The position numbers were made by a program, and so were the translations under genes. The notes under the pieces were generated by a model. That model was not told the DNA's origin, searched no databases, and was given only the letters and a program-made list of their open reading frames with translations. This document shows, in pieces, positions 34,085-43,163 of a stretch of DNA of 64,000 nucleotides. Source of the stretch: Paracoccaceae bacterium (GTDB lineage: Bacteria > Pseudomonadota > Alphaproteobacteria > Rhodobacterales > Rhodobacteraceae); NCBI GenBank assembly GCA_023383015.1, contig JAHDXW010000003.1, positions 124,001 to 188,000 on the forward strand, in the 5' to 3' direction. The first letter of the stretch is position 1; every line of letters begins with the position of its first letter.

Positions 34085-35029
34085 ATGGCCCGCCAGCCTG
34101 GCGCGCGGACGCAAGTCGCGTTCGCCTTTGAATCCGTTTACGGCACGCCGCCCGCCAGCGGCTGTCGCCGGATGCCCTTTGCCACGACGACGCTCGGCTC
34201 CGAACAGGGCCTCCTTTCGCCGGAACTCCTCGGTTACGGCCGCGATCCGCAAGCGCCGATCCGCGATGCGGTGAATGTCGACGGCGATGTCGTCATTCCG
34301 ATGGATGCCGAGAACCTTGGCTTCTGGCTGAAGGCGATCTTCGGCCAGCCGGTGACGACCGGCACCACGCCGCGGACGCACACGTTTCAGTCGGGCGGCT
34401 TCACCCTGCCCAGCATGGCGATCGAGACGCAAATGCCCGATGTGCCGCGGTTCGCGATGTATTCCGGCCTCGTCGCCGATCGCATCCAGTGGCAATCGCA
34501 GCGCTCGGGGCTCTTGACGGCCACCGTCGGCCTGATCGGCCGGGGCGAGACGGTTGCGGCCGCGACCGCCGCCGGAACCCTCATCGATGCCACCCTGCCC
34601 TTGCAGCGCTTTGGCGACTTCCAGGGGTCGATCACGCGGAACGGCGCGGCGCTGGGCAATATCGTCTCCGCGCAGGTGTCCTATGCGAACAACCTCGACC
34701 GGATCGAGACGATCCGCAACGACGGCCTCCTTGAGGGGTTGGACCCATCGATGGCCGCCCTCACTGGATCGATCGAGGCGCGGTTCGCCGACCTGATCTT
34801 GGTGAACCAGGCGATCGCCGGTGATCCCTGCGAACTGGTATTCGCCTGGAGCCTCGGGGCAAACGCCTCGCTCACCTTCACCGTGCACGCCGCCTATCTG
34901 CCGCGCCCGCGCATCCCGATCAACGGGCCGCAGGGCGTGCAGGCGACCTTCGAATGGCAAGCGGCGCGGGCCACCTCCCCCGCCCGCATGTGCACTGCCG
35001 TCCTTGTCAACACGACGACGTCCTATTGA
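34085..35029 (+). CDS. Phage major tail tube protein
   Basis: 314 residues beginning MARQPGARTQVAFAFESVYG with TPPASGCRRMPF. A beta-rich body and a C-terminal immunoglobulin-like region (VFAWSLGANASLTFTVHAA). Position directly before the tail assembly chaperone and tape-measure genes supports the call. Confidence 0.8.
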   Translation: MARQPGARTQVAFAFESVYGTPPASGCRRMPFATTTLGSEQGLLSPELLGYGRDPQAPIRDAVNVDGDVVIPMDAENLGFWLKAIFGQPVTTGTTPRTHTFQSGGFTLPSMAIETQMPDVPRFAMYSGLVADRIQWQSQRSGLLTATVGLIGRGETVAAATAAGTLIDATLPLQRFGDFQGSITRNGAALGNIVSAQVSYANNLDRIETIRNDGLLEGLDPSMAALTGSIEARFADLILVNQAIAGDPCELVFAWSLGANASLTFTVHAAYLPRPRIPINGPQGVQATFEWQAARATSPARMCTAVLVNTTTSY

Positions 35030-35051
35030 TCCCTCAACCCGGAGCCCTCCC

Positions 35052-35459
35052 ATGATCCGCCTGAACCTTTCCCCCGAACCCGCTTGGCTCGACCTCGGTG
35101 GCGGGGTGCGCCTGCGCCTTGCTCCCCTGACCTCCGCCCTGATCGGCGCGGCGCGCAGCGATGCGCAAGTCGCCAGCCTGCCTGAAGATGCCCCAGCCGA
35201 TCAGGTGGCCGTCGCCTTGGCGAAAGCGATCGGTTCGCTGGCCATCCTTGATTGGGAGGGCGTCGGCAATGCCGAGGGCTATCCAGTGCCGCCGACGCCC
35301 GAGGCCGTGGCCGCACTGCTGGATCTCTTCCCGCTCTTCCAGCGCTTTCAGACCGACTATGTCGCCAAGGGCCTGATCCTCGCCGATGAGGGAAACGCCT
35401 CCGCGCTCTTGCCGAATGGCACTTCGGTGGGGGCGAAGGCTACTGCGCCGGATGCGTAA
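35052..35459 (+). CDS. Phage tail assembly chaperone
   Basis: 135 residues starting MIRLNLSPEPAWLDLGGGV. It lies between the tail tube and the tape-measure gene, where siphophages encode chaperones (gpG). Its 3' end overlaps a -1-frame reading frame lacking its own start (35388-35728), the classic layout for a programmed frameshift. Confidence 0.75.
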   Translation: MIRLNLSPEPAWLDLGGGVRLRLAPLTSALIGAARSDAQVASLPEDAPADQVAVALAKAIGSLAILDWEGVGNAEGYPVPPTPEAVAALLDLFPLFQRFQTDYVAKGLILADEGNASALLPNGTSVGAKATAPDA

Positions 35460-35728
35460 AGCCCTGCCCGGCCTGCCCCGCTGATCTGCACCGCCCCCGC
35501 ACGCTTGAAGCCTGGCAAGTCTGGGAACTGGCCCAGTCCCTCCGCGGCCAGTTCCGCGCCATCCCCGGCGGTGTGGTGGGCTGGGACATGACGGCCGCCT
35601 TGGCCATGGCCGAGGCGCTGGGCCTGAACCGGCTGATCGCGGCCGCGCTCCTGCCTCTGATCGAACCCTTCGCCGTGCGCGGCATCAACGCCCAAGTGAG
35701 AGCCCAGAACCATGACGACGCGATCTGA
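35388..35728 (+). CDS. -1-frame extension of the tail chaperone (gpGT-like, DUF7697-like)
   Basis: An open frame with no ATG, GTG or TTG before its conserved part encodes EGYCAGCVKPCPACPADLH, then LEAWQVWELAQSLRGQFR and GWDMTAALAMAEALGLNRL. This matches small Cys-rich proteins encoded after tail chaperones in Rhodobacteraceae phages. The likely entry is a -1 slip near the GGTGGGGGCG run at about 35428, giving a chaperone fusion as in lambda gpG-T. It ends at TGA 35726-35728, overlapping the tape-measure start (35712). Confidence 0.5.
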
Positions 35729-37812
35729 ACGCCGGGTCTCGGTGCGCCTTGTCGCGACCGGTGGGCAGGCGCTAAAGGCTGAACTGGTCGGCATCGGCCA
35801 GGAAGGCGCCCGCGCGCTGACGCTCATCGCGGCGGCGGGCCCAAGGGCGGCGGCGGGGCTCAACGCGGCTGGGGTCTCTGCGGGCGAGGCCATGCGCCAG
35901 ATGCAGGACCTTGCAGATCGGGCGGCCCGGGCTGCGACAGCCCTTCGCCAGGCAGGCGCCGTGTCGGGCTCGGTTATGAACACGGTCAACCGCTCGACCG
36001 GCGTCTCGGGCGGCATGGCACGCGATGCGGCAGATGTTGCGGCTTATGGCCGGGCGCTTGATGATCTGCGCGCCAAGCACAACCCGCGTTTCGCGGTGGT
36101 GCGGGAGTATCGATCGACCCTGACCGAGATCCGGCAGGCCCATCGCGTGGGGGCGATTTCGGCCGAAGAGATGACGGCCGCGATTGCCCGCGAACGGCAG
36201 GCAACGCTGGCCAGCATCGCGGCGATCAAGGGTCGCACCACGGCGCTCGGGGGGGGGCATGAGTAATGCCACCCGCAACGCCAGCCACCGAATGGCGAAC
36301 CTCTCCTTCCAGCTTCAGGACATCGGGGTGTCGCTCGCGGGCGGCATGAATCCCTTCATGGTCATGGCGCAGCAGGGCAGCCAGATTTCCCAGATCTATG
36401 GGTTCGGGAATGGCGGGGTCGGGGCGGTCTTCCGCGATCTGGGCGGCATGGCACGAACCCTCGGCCAAGGGGTGCTGCAAGTCGCCGGGCGCTTCCCGCT
36501 GGTGACGGCTGCCGTAGCACTTGGCTCGGCGGCGATCGCGGGAATGAGGAACGAGATCAACGAGACCACCGGCGCACAGGTCAGCTTCACGGACGTGGCC
36601 CGGGCCGCCTGGCAGGTCTTTGCGGAGAACGTCTACCAGATCGGCAAGCCCGTCTTCGATACGATCCGCGGCTGGTGGGACAATGCCGTCGCCTGGGCCG
36701 ATTGGGCCTGGGAGCGGATCGTCGATGGCGTCATCTGGATGGGCGACCTCGTCATCAACGCCTTCAAGGTCGCAGCCGCGGGCGCCACCTATGCGTTTCA
36801 GGGGGTGCCCGATGCCGTCGGGGCCCTCGCGGTTGGTGCCGCGAACGCGGTGATCGATGCGGCCAACTGGATGATCGAGAAGGCGCTGGCCGGGATCAAT
36901 GCCTTGGCCGAGGCGGCAAACGCCGCGCTGGAAGTGGTGGGGCTTGATCCGGCGCTGTCCACACTGGACCCGGCGACGTTTCGGATCGATAGCGTCGCCA
37001 ACCCTTACGCTGCGCGGGATGCCGAACGCCGGGCGGCCTTGGCGGCGCAAATCCGCGGCATCGTCTCAGGCTCGCCCCTCTCGGAATACTTCAACGACGT
37101 CCGCGATCGGGCGCTGCAAATTTCGATCACGCCCGACGCTCCGGCCGAAGGCGGCGCGGGTGGAGGCGGTGGACCCTTGCAAACGGCCGAGGAAGTGGCT
37201 GCCGCGGCAGATGTCGCGGCAACCGGTTGGGCGGCGGTCAGCGAGGCGCTCTCGACCTATGCCAGTGAGGCCGCGAACTGGGGCGGCAGCGTCGGCGAGG
37301 CGATCACCAGCGCTTTTCGGGCGGGCGAAGAGGCCGTCGCGGAGTTCGTCCGGACGGGGAAGCTGGATTTCTCCAGCCTTGCGACCTCGATCATCGCCGA
37401 CCTCGCAAAGATCGCCTTCCGCCGCTTTGTCTTCGGCCCCCTCGCCTCCGCGCTGGGCGGGGTTCTGGGCGGGATCGGTGGGGGCATTGGAGGCGGATCG
37501 ATCTCCGCCGGGGTCTATCATTCCGGCGGCCGCGTACCCGGGCCCACCAGCATGATGATCCCCGCCGCGGCCCTCGCCACCGCCCCGCGGTTCCACAATG
37601 GCGGCGGCATGGGGCTCGGCTCCGACGAATATGCGGCCGTCCTTCTGCGCGGCGAACGCGTCCTGAACCGTGCCGAGACCCGCGCCTGGGAAGGCGGGGC
37701 GGGAACCACCGTCAACATCTATGCCCGCGATGCCGAGAGCTTCCGCGCTTCCCGCGCGCAAGTGGCCTCCGACATCGCCCGGGCCGTGGCCTATGGCCGA
37801 AGGAGCAGCTGA
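35712..37812 (+). pseudogene. Phage tail tape-measure protein split by a 9-G run
   Basis: The first part (35712-36266) encodes 184 residues ending AIKGRTTALGGGHE. The second frame (from about 36259, MSNATRNASHRMANLSFQ) carries LQDIGVSLAGGMNPFMVMAQ, the conserved tape-measure segment, and continues to 37812. The switch is at nine consecutive G (36249-36257). With eight G the frame would be continuous (ALGGGMSNATRN), giving about 699 residues. Glycine-rich hydrophobic stretches near the end (GGVLGGIGGGIGGG) are typical. Indel, slippage or sequencing error are all possible. Confidence 0.85.
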
Positions 37813-38439
37813 ATGGCGTTTCACGAGATCAGGTTTCCGGACGGGATCAGCCGGGGCGCGAAGGGCGGGCCAGAACGGCGCACACGCATCGTCGAACTGG
37901 CCTCGGGCGACGAGGAACGCAACGCCTCCTGGGCGAACTCGCGCCGCCGCTATGACGTCTCCTATGGCGTGCGCCGGGCCGACGATCTGGCGGCGGTCGT
38001 CGCCTTCTTCGAGGCCCGTAACGGTCGGCTGCATGCCTTCAGGTTCAAGGATTGGTCCGATTACAAATCCTGCCTGCCCTCGGCGGTGCCCAATGCCACC
38101 GACCAAGTCATCGGCACGGGCAACGGATCGGCCACGACCTTTGCTCTGACCAAGACCTATGCCTCCGGCGCGCAATCCTGGGCGCGAACGATCATCAAGC
38201 CCGTTGCGGGAACTGTGACGGTTTCGCTGAACGGGGTGGCGCAAGGGTCCGGCTGGTCGGTTAACACTACGACCGGGATCGTCACCTTTGTCGCAGCGCC
38301 CACTACCGGCGCCGTGATCCGGGCCGGGTTCGAATTTGACGTGCCAGTGCGCTTCGACACCGACGAATTGCCCGTCACGCTCGACATCGAACGCACCGGT
38401 TCCATTCCCCCCATTCCCCTGATCGAGGTGCGCCGATGA
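37813..38439 (+). CDS. Phage tail protein, DUF2460/GTA ORFG12-like
   Basis: 208 residues starting MAFHEIRFPDGISRGAKGG, with YDVSYGVRRADDLAAVVAFF and FRFKDWSDYKSC. These are signature segments of the DUF2460 distal-tail family (gene 12 of the Rhodobacter gene transfer agent). It immediately follows the tape-measure stop. Confidence 0.9.
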   Translation: MAFHEIRFPDGISRGAKGGPERRTRIVELASGDEERNASWANSRRRYDVSYGVRRADDLAAVVAFFEARNGRLHAFRFKDWSDYKSCLPSAVPNATDQVIGTGNGSATTFALTKTYASGAQSWARTIIKPVAGTVTVSLNGVAQGSGWSVNTTTGIVTFVAAPTTGAVIRAGFEFDVPVRFDTDELPVTLDIERTGSIPPIPLIEVRR

Positions 38440-38678
38440 CCCCTCCCAAAGACCGTAACACCATGGGCTACGTCGCGTACGTTTCATTGGCCCTCGCCCT
38501 TTCCGCCCAAGGCGGGGCCGCAATCTGGTGGGCCGGGATTATCAACACCCGCGTCGCGATGCTCGAACGGCAACTGGACGATCTGGCCATGATCCGCCCC
38601 GAGCAAATCCGCGATGTGGCCGAGGCCTTGCGCGCCATCGCCGTGATCGAAGAACCTCGATCTGGCTGCGCGCGGTGA
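38436..38678 (+). CDS. Small phage membrane protein, probably 3'-altered
   Basis: 80 residues with one membrane segment (YVAYVSLALALSAQGGAAIWW) and a short helix. It overlaps the DUF2460 stop by 4 nt. Its end (IEEPRSGCAR) meets a different phage gene fragment, which suggests a deletion joined them. Usually further tail genes (GTA 13-15 homologues) would stand here; they are absent. Confidence 0.5.
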   Translation: MTPPKDRNTMGYVAYVSLALALSAQGGAAIWWAGIINTRVAMLERQLDDLAMIRPEQIRDVAEALRAIAVIEEPRSGCAR

Positions 38679-38833
38679 ACGAGTTGACAGGCGCAGCTTT
38701 CGAACAGGAAGTGACAACCGATCTGCCTCAGGCCGCGACCTTTCTCGCCCCGCGCCTCTTCCTGAACAATGGCGCCACCGCTGCGGCCGTCGCGTTCGAA
38801 TGCACCGGCCTCTACCTCGAAAGCGATTTCTGA
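38655..38833 (+). pseudogene. 3' fragment of a phage tail/host-specificity protein
   Basis: The frame encodes SIWLRAVNELTGAAFEQEV, then LPQAATFLAPRLFLNNGATA and FECTGLYLESDF then stop. It has no proper start and switches frame relative to the upstream gene at about 38655. It appears to be the C-terminus of a large tail protein after an internal deletion. Confidence 0.6.
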
Positions 38834-38850
38834 CACCAAAAGGAGCCCCG

Positions 38851-38997
38851 ATGTCGCCTGCCGCCTCATCCGCCTATCTCGCCGAACTGCGCCAGCAGAT
38901 CGCAATTCTCTCCGAACGCTGTGCCCTTATCGCCGCCGAACTGGCCGCCGCCCAGGAGGCGCAGAGTCCTACGCCTGACCCGCCTGCCGCCGGTTGA
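38851..38997 (+). CDS. Small phage protein of unknown function
   Basis: 48 residues, preceded by AGGAG. One amphipathic helix (YLAELRQQIAILSERCALIA) and an Ala/Pro-rich tail. Its position between tail and lysis genes fits a small accessory protein. Not recognised. Confidence 0.5.
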   Translation: MSPAASSAYLAELRQQIAILSERCALIAAELAAAQEAQSPTPDPPAAG

Positions 38998-39066
38998 ACC
39001 CCGCCCAAACCGCCCCGCGCCCCGCCCTTCCGGCGGGGCTTTTCTTTGCCCGAAAGGACCACACCC

Positions 39067-39702
39067 ATGACCGACCAGATCGAGGCGCTAAAGGCCCTGC
39101 AAATGGCGCTGACGCGCCTGGGCTACTACACCGGCGCGATCGACGGCCTCTTCGGCCCCCGCACTGACGCCGCCTTGAAGGCCGTTTCTGCCGAGGGTGG
39201 CGCGATCCGCAACCTGAAGCCTGCCGCAACTGTGCCAGCCGGGCCGATGATCTTCCAGGGGAGCGCACCCTATCCCGTGGACGAGATCGTCATCCACTGC
39301 GCCGCAACCCACCCAGACTGGATGCGGGGCCAGCCCCTGGCCGCCAAGCGCAAGGAAATCGACCGCTGGCATCGCGAGGACCGCGGCTGGCGCAAGATCG
39401 GCTATCACCACCTGATCGATCGCGACGGTGCGATCCTGCCCGGCCGCGCAGAGACCGAAATCGGTGCCGGGGTTGAAGGCCACAATCGCGGCGTGATCCA
39501 TATTTGCCTGATCGGCGGGTCCGGATCAGCCGCCACCGATCCCTTCGAGCGGAACTTCACAGCCGCCCAGGATCGGGCCCTGCGCGGCCTGATCGACGCC
39601 ATCCGCGCCGAAACCGCCATTACCCGCATTACCGGTCACAACGACCACGCCGCCAAAGCCTGCCCGGGCTTCGTCGTGCGCAACTGGATCAACCGGGCCT
39701 GA
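39067..39702 (+). CDS. Phage endolysin: peptidoglycan-binding domain plus N-acetylmuramoyl-L-alanine amidase
   Basis: 211 residues from ATG 39067 (AAGGA 8 nt before). The N-terminal PG-binding fold reads LTRLGYYTGAIDGLFGPRTDAA. The amidase_2 domain has VIHCAATH (first Zn His), YHHLIDRDG and GHNDHAAKACPG (second His and Cys-region). Complete and probably active, unlike many neighbours. Confidence 0.92.
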   Translation: MTDQIEALKALQMALTRLGYYTGAIDGLFGPRTDAALKAVSAEGGAIRNLKPAATVPAGPMIFQGSAPYPVDEIVIHCAATHPDWMRGQPLAAKRKEIDRWHREDRGWRKIGYHHLIDRDGAILPGRAETEIGAGVEGHNRGVIHICLIGGSGSAATDPFERNFTAAQDRALRGLIDAIRAETAITRITGHNDHAAKACPGFVVRNWINRA

Positions 39703-39725
39703 AACCCACCAAAGGAGACACCATC

Positions 39726-39846
39726 ATGAACCTGATCAATCAACCTAGCCTTCGCCCTACCCGCAAGATGGCCGCCGTCGGCTGGACGAGCCTCCTTGGC
39801 CCAATCGTCGCTGCGACTATAGCGCCCTGGCTGCCGGGGTTGCCCC
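39726..39846 (+). pseudogene. 5' fragment of a small phage membrane protein (holin-like)
   Basis: Starts MNLINQPSLRPTRKMAAVGW and runs into a hydrophobic segment (LLGPIVAATIAPWLPGL). This is the start of the small membrane protein usually encoded after the endolysin. The sequence then changes abruptly at about 39846 into the PHP-ATPase fragment. The frame continues to 40076 as nonsense. Confidence 0.6.
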
Positions 39847-41410
39847 TGACTCTCTTGAGCGCTCATACAATCGTTTGCAGATTGCAGACCGCAGGACACC
39901 TGATTGCCGATGCCAAACTGGCGCGCTACAGTGCTTCGAGCTTATCGGCAACGAAGGTGGCTTTGGGGTCCTTGCCCACATGGAGTTGCCGGGCGCATTT
40001 GAGGCGAATCTCCCACGCTTTACGCCAGCGAAGTTGGATATCCTATGCCACGGTGCACTTGAAGCTATTGAGGTAACGAGGCAAGATTGCCCAGTGCGAT
40101 ATGATGCCTTGGATGTTGACCCTGACCGGCTTCGGGTAGTCACAGAACGAAACCGTCGCCTTAAACTGGGTTCGGGCCAGTACTTGGCCCGTATTCTAAA
40201 CAGCGATGCGCACACCATTGCGGCCGTAGGTCGGAACGCAAATAGGGACCAGCGTATTACACGCTACAAAATGGAAGCTCCGACTTTCGAGGGCCTTCGT
40301 CTGGCGCTCCGGACGGCCGATACTCGCGTTCGAATAGAGAAAGGGCTGCCAAACATTGTGCCCTCCGCGAAGGGCGTTGTATTTCAGGGCGGGTTTATGG
40401 ATGGTCAGGCCGTCAACTTCAGTCCCAATCTAACCTGCATAATAGGTGGACGAGGAAGTGGAAAGTCAACTGCGTCCGAGAGCGTTTGCCTTATTGGAGG
40501 ATCGTCCTCTGAAGACGTAATCGTAATCGACAGTGATGTTTGGCCGATTATCATCTCACTTAGCTATTTGGACGAAACGGGTCATTTGCACAATCTAGCA
40601 CGCAGCAAGTATGGCGGCATTGAAAACCTTGACGATCCTGTCAGTGGCGCTGCCATTTTCCCAATTGAATGTTATCGGCAGGGAGCGACTAACGAGATTA
40701 GCAAGCGTGTGCAGGACGATCCGCTAGCCCTGCTTACCTTTCTTGACCGCTTGATTCAGGCCGAACAGAAGATTGAAGAGGAGGACAAGGTCAGAGAAGC
40801 GCTGATAGATATTGCCCCAAAGATTGCAGAGGCGGCAGCAAACGTGGGCAAGATTCCTGACTTTGAGAGAGAGCTCAAACTGAAGAGCGATCAGCTTCTG
40901 CGTCTGCGCGAAGATCGGGGCGAAGAGATAATCAAGCTTCAGCAACAGCTTGAAAGTGAAAAGCGGGCACGGGCGGCCATCGTAGGTTCTCTCGGAAGGC
41001 TCATGGGCGCAGTAAGTGACGAGGTCATTGTCGAAATCACAAACGGCATTCAATCCACACTGGATGATAGCGTTATCGAAGTAGGCGCCCCTGAGGCAAC
41101 CAAGATCAAAGTTGATACAGGAGCGTTCGCAGGGGTAGTGACCGGTTCGACGTCTACGTTGAACAAGGCAACGACCGACTTCATAGCACAGCTCAAAGTG
41201 CAAGTCGCAGCCTGGCAAGCAAAGGAAAGCCAGACCTCCAACCAAATCGATCAGAAAAAGCAGGAACTGCTGCAACACGGCATTTGGCTCGATATGCCGT
41301 TCATCCAAAAGCTTGTGTCAGATGAGGCTAGAGCAAAGGAGAACGTGAAGAATCTGAAGACGTGGGTCCCTGAACTAGCTCGCTTGCGCCAAGAGCACAC
41401 GGGTCTTGCT
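39846..41410 (+). pseudogene. PHP domain-SMC-like ATPase (TrlF-like), truncated at both ends
   Basis: An open frame without a natural start encodes part of a PHP phosphoesterase domain (GGFGVLAHMELPG; ARILNSDAHT). An SMC/ABC-type ATPase follows with FQGGFMDGQAVNFSPNL then IIGGRGSGKST (Walker A), and a long coiled coil (KIEEEDKVREALIDIAPK onward). The ATPase C-terminal half (signature, Walker B) is missing because the IS3 element begins at 41410. It has visibly lower GC than its neighbours. The GG-x-x-DG...LN-x-x-IGGRG(S/T)GKS head is the same type as in the SMC protein at 54996-56849. Confidence 0.75.
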
Positions 41411-41424
41411 GTGACCCCCGACAT

Positions 41425-42350
41425 TCATTCGGCTGAAGCCAGAGTCGGCGGTTGAATTTGGCGCGGTTGCGCCGAGGGAGCAATGGGCGATCTGCGCACC
41501 GTTTCGATTGCGCGAAGCTGATCGCCCATTACGGTGAGTTGGGCGGCAAAGACCGCCGGGGCCTGGTAACCGAGGGCCGAGTGAGGGCGCTCGGTATTGT
41601 AGGTGTGGACCCAGTCCGCGACGGCCGCGCGGGCATGGTCGATGCCGAAGAACAGGGTCTCGTTCAGGAGCTCGTCGCGCATCCGGCCATTGAAGGCCTC
41701 GCAATTTCCGTTCTGCATGGGCTTGCCAGGGGCGATGTAGTGTCACTTGACCTGCATCTTTCCGGCCCATTCCAGGACCGCGTTCGAGGTGAACTCTGTC
41801 CCGTTGTCACTGACGATCACGCCCGGTCTGCCGCGCTGCTCGATCAGCGCCGTCAGTTCCCGTGCAACCCGTGGGCCCGAGATCGAGGTGTCGACCACGG
41901 CCGCGAGAGATTCCTTGGTGACATCGTCGATCACGTTCAGGATCCGGAAGCGGCGCCCATCGGCGAGCTGGTCCTGGACGAAATCGACCGACCAGCGGGC
42001 ATTCGCCACGGCCGCGGTCACCAGCGGCGCCCTTGTGCCGAGGGCACGCTTGCGGCCGCGTCATCGCCGGACGGCCAGACCCTCCTCGCGGTAGAGCCGC
42101 TGTGTCCGCTTGCGGTTCAGCACATGGCCGTCGCGGCGCAGGACCACGTGCAGGCGGCGATAGCCGAACCGCCGGTGCGTCTCGGCGGCCTTGCGCAACT
42201 CCTCGCGCAGTTCGGTGTCGTCCGGCCGGCGATGCCGATACCGCACCGACGACCTGTCCGCCCCGATCACGGAACACGCCCGCCGCTCGCTCATCTCGTA
42301 GCTCTCCTCGAGATGGGCGACGGCCTCGCGCCTGGCGGCGGGCGTCACCA
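41425..42350 (-). pseudogene. IS3 OrfB (integrase-type transposase) with two in-frame TGA codons
   Basis: The frame reads MVTPAARREAVAHLEESYEM, RYRHRRPDD, YRRLHVVLRRDGHVLNRKR, then TGA (42061-42063), RGRKRALG, WSVDFVQDQLADGRRFR, IVSDNGTEFTSNAV, then TGA (41743-41745), [12 protein letters not shown] and [13 protein letters not shown]. The rve catalytic DDE residues are all present, but two stops interrupt the single frame. Each could derive by one transition from CGA or TGG. Confidence 0.9.
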
Positions 42351-42611
42351 TTTTTTTGAAAGCAGGTCCTTCAGCGCGGTGTTGTCGAGCATCACTTCCG
42401 CCAGGAGCCGCTTCAGCTTCGCGTTCTCGTCCTCGAGCGCCTTCAGCCGCTTCGCCTCCGATGGCTCCATGCCGCCGAACTTCGCCTTCCAGGCATAAAA
42501 CGTCGCGCCGCTGATCCCGTGCCGGCGGCAAACCTCGGCCGTCTTCGCTCCCGCTTCCTGCTCCCGCAGGATCGCAATGATCTGCTCTTCCGTGAACTTC
42601 GATCTCTTCAT
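42345..42611 (-). CDS. IS3 OrfA, helix-turn-helix transposase subunit
   Basis: 88 residues from ATG 42611: MKRSKFTEEQIIAILREQE, then AEVCRRHGISGATFYAWKAK and a leucine-zipper-like helix (LKRLLAEVMLDNTALKDLL). The A7 run near 42351-42357 is the usual -1 frameshift site into OrfB. OrfA alone is intact. Confidence 0.92.
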   Translation of the reverse strand: MKRSKFTEEQIIAILREQEAGAKTAEVCRRHGISGATFYAWKAKFGGMEPSEAKRLKALEDENAKLKRLLAEVMLDNTALKDLLSKKW

Positions 42612-42671
42612 GTCCGGTCCTTCCGTTGGGCCGGACTCTAGCATCAGTTGGAGAAGTTATCGGGGGTCACA

Positions 42672-42731
42672 GCAACCGGCACCACGGCCAGCATCGCCGT
42701 GGTCCGCATCCAATCCTCGAAAGGGCTGTGA
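42672..42731 (+). pseudogene. 3' remnant of a phage head gene
   Basis: Immediately after the IS3 end, a frame reads GTTASIAVVRIQSSKGL then TGA, 2 bp before the DUF2190 start. This looks like the C-terminus of the gene that normally precedes DUF2190 in head operons, perhaps the capsid or its fusion. Confidence 0.4.
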
Positions 42732-42733
42732 CC

Positions 42734-43078
42734 ATGAAGAACCATATTCAGAAAGGCGACATCATCACCGTGGCTGCTCCCGCAGGCGGCATTGCCGCTG
42801 GCGAGGGGGCGATCATCGGCAACATCTTCGGCATCGCCGCCTATGCGGCCGCCGCGAGCGAACCAGTCGAACTGGCCACCACCGGCGTTTATCAGCTCCC
42901 GAAAGCCACCGCTGCGGTTCTGACGGTCGGTGCACGCGTGGCGTGGGACAACACGGCCAAGAACATCAACGTGCCGGGCACTGGACGCTTTCTCGTGGGC
43001 GTAGCGACCGAGGCGGCCGGGAATGGCATCACCAGCGTCGCGGTGCGCCTCGATGGCGTGGCAACGGTGGCGGCGTAA
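42734..43078 (+). CDS. DUF2190-family phage capsid-associated protein
   Basis: 114 residues from ATG 42734: MKNHIQKGDIITVAAPAGGI, GEGAIIGNIFGIAAYAAAA, VGARVAWDNTAKN. DUF2190 proteins decorate or accompany capsids and are normally encoded next to the major capsid gene. Here it stands 11 kb from the capsid fragment at 30990-31405 and after the lysis genes, which shows the prophage has been rearranged. Confidence 0.85.
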   Translation: MKNHIQKGDIITVAAPAGGIAAGEGAIIGNIFGIAAYAAAASEPVELATTGVYQLPKATAAVLTVGARVAWDNTAKNINVPGTGRFLVGVATEAAGNGITSVAVRLDGVATVAA

Positions 43079-43163
43079 GCGATATGACAGCTTTCGGTTG
43101 AATTGACTCATCGCTTCAAAGACACTGGCAGAAGATCAGCCTGCGAGAACTGTGAAGCGCGAA

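Larger units (their letters stand above)
41410..42671 (-). mobile_element. IS3-family (IS407-like) element, transposase inactivated
   Basis: 1262 bp with ends TGTGACCCCCGA and TCGGGGGTCACA, orfA and orfB in the usual -1 arrangement. The flanks (TTGC left, GCAA right) do not form a direct target duplication, and they belong to unrelated genes: a PHP-ATPase on the left, a phage head gene on the right. This suggests recombination between copies or an adjacent deletion. Confidence 0.88.
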
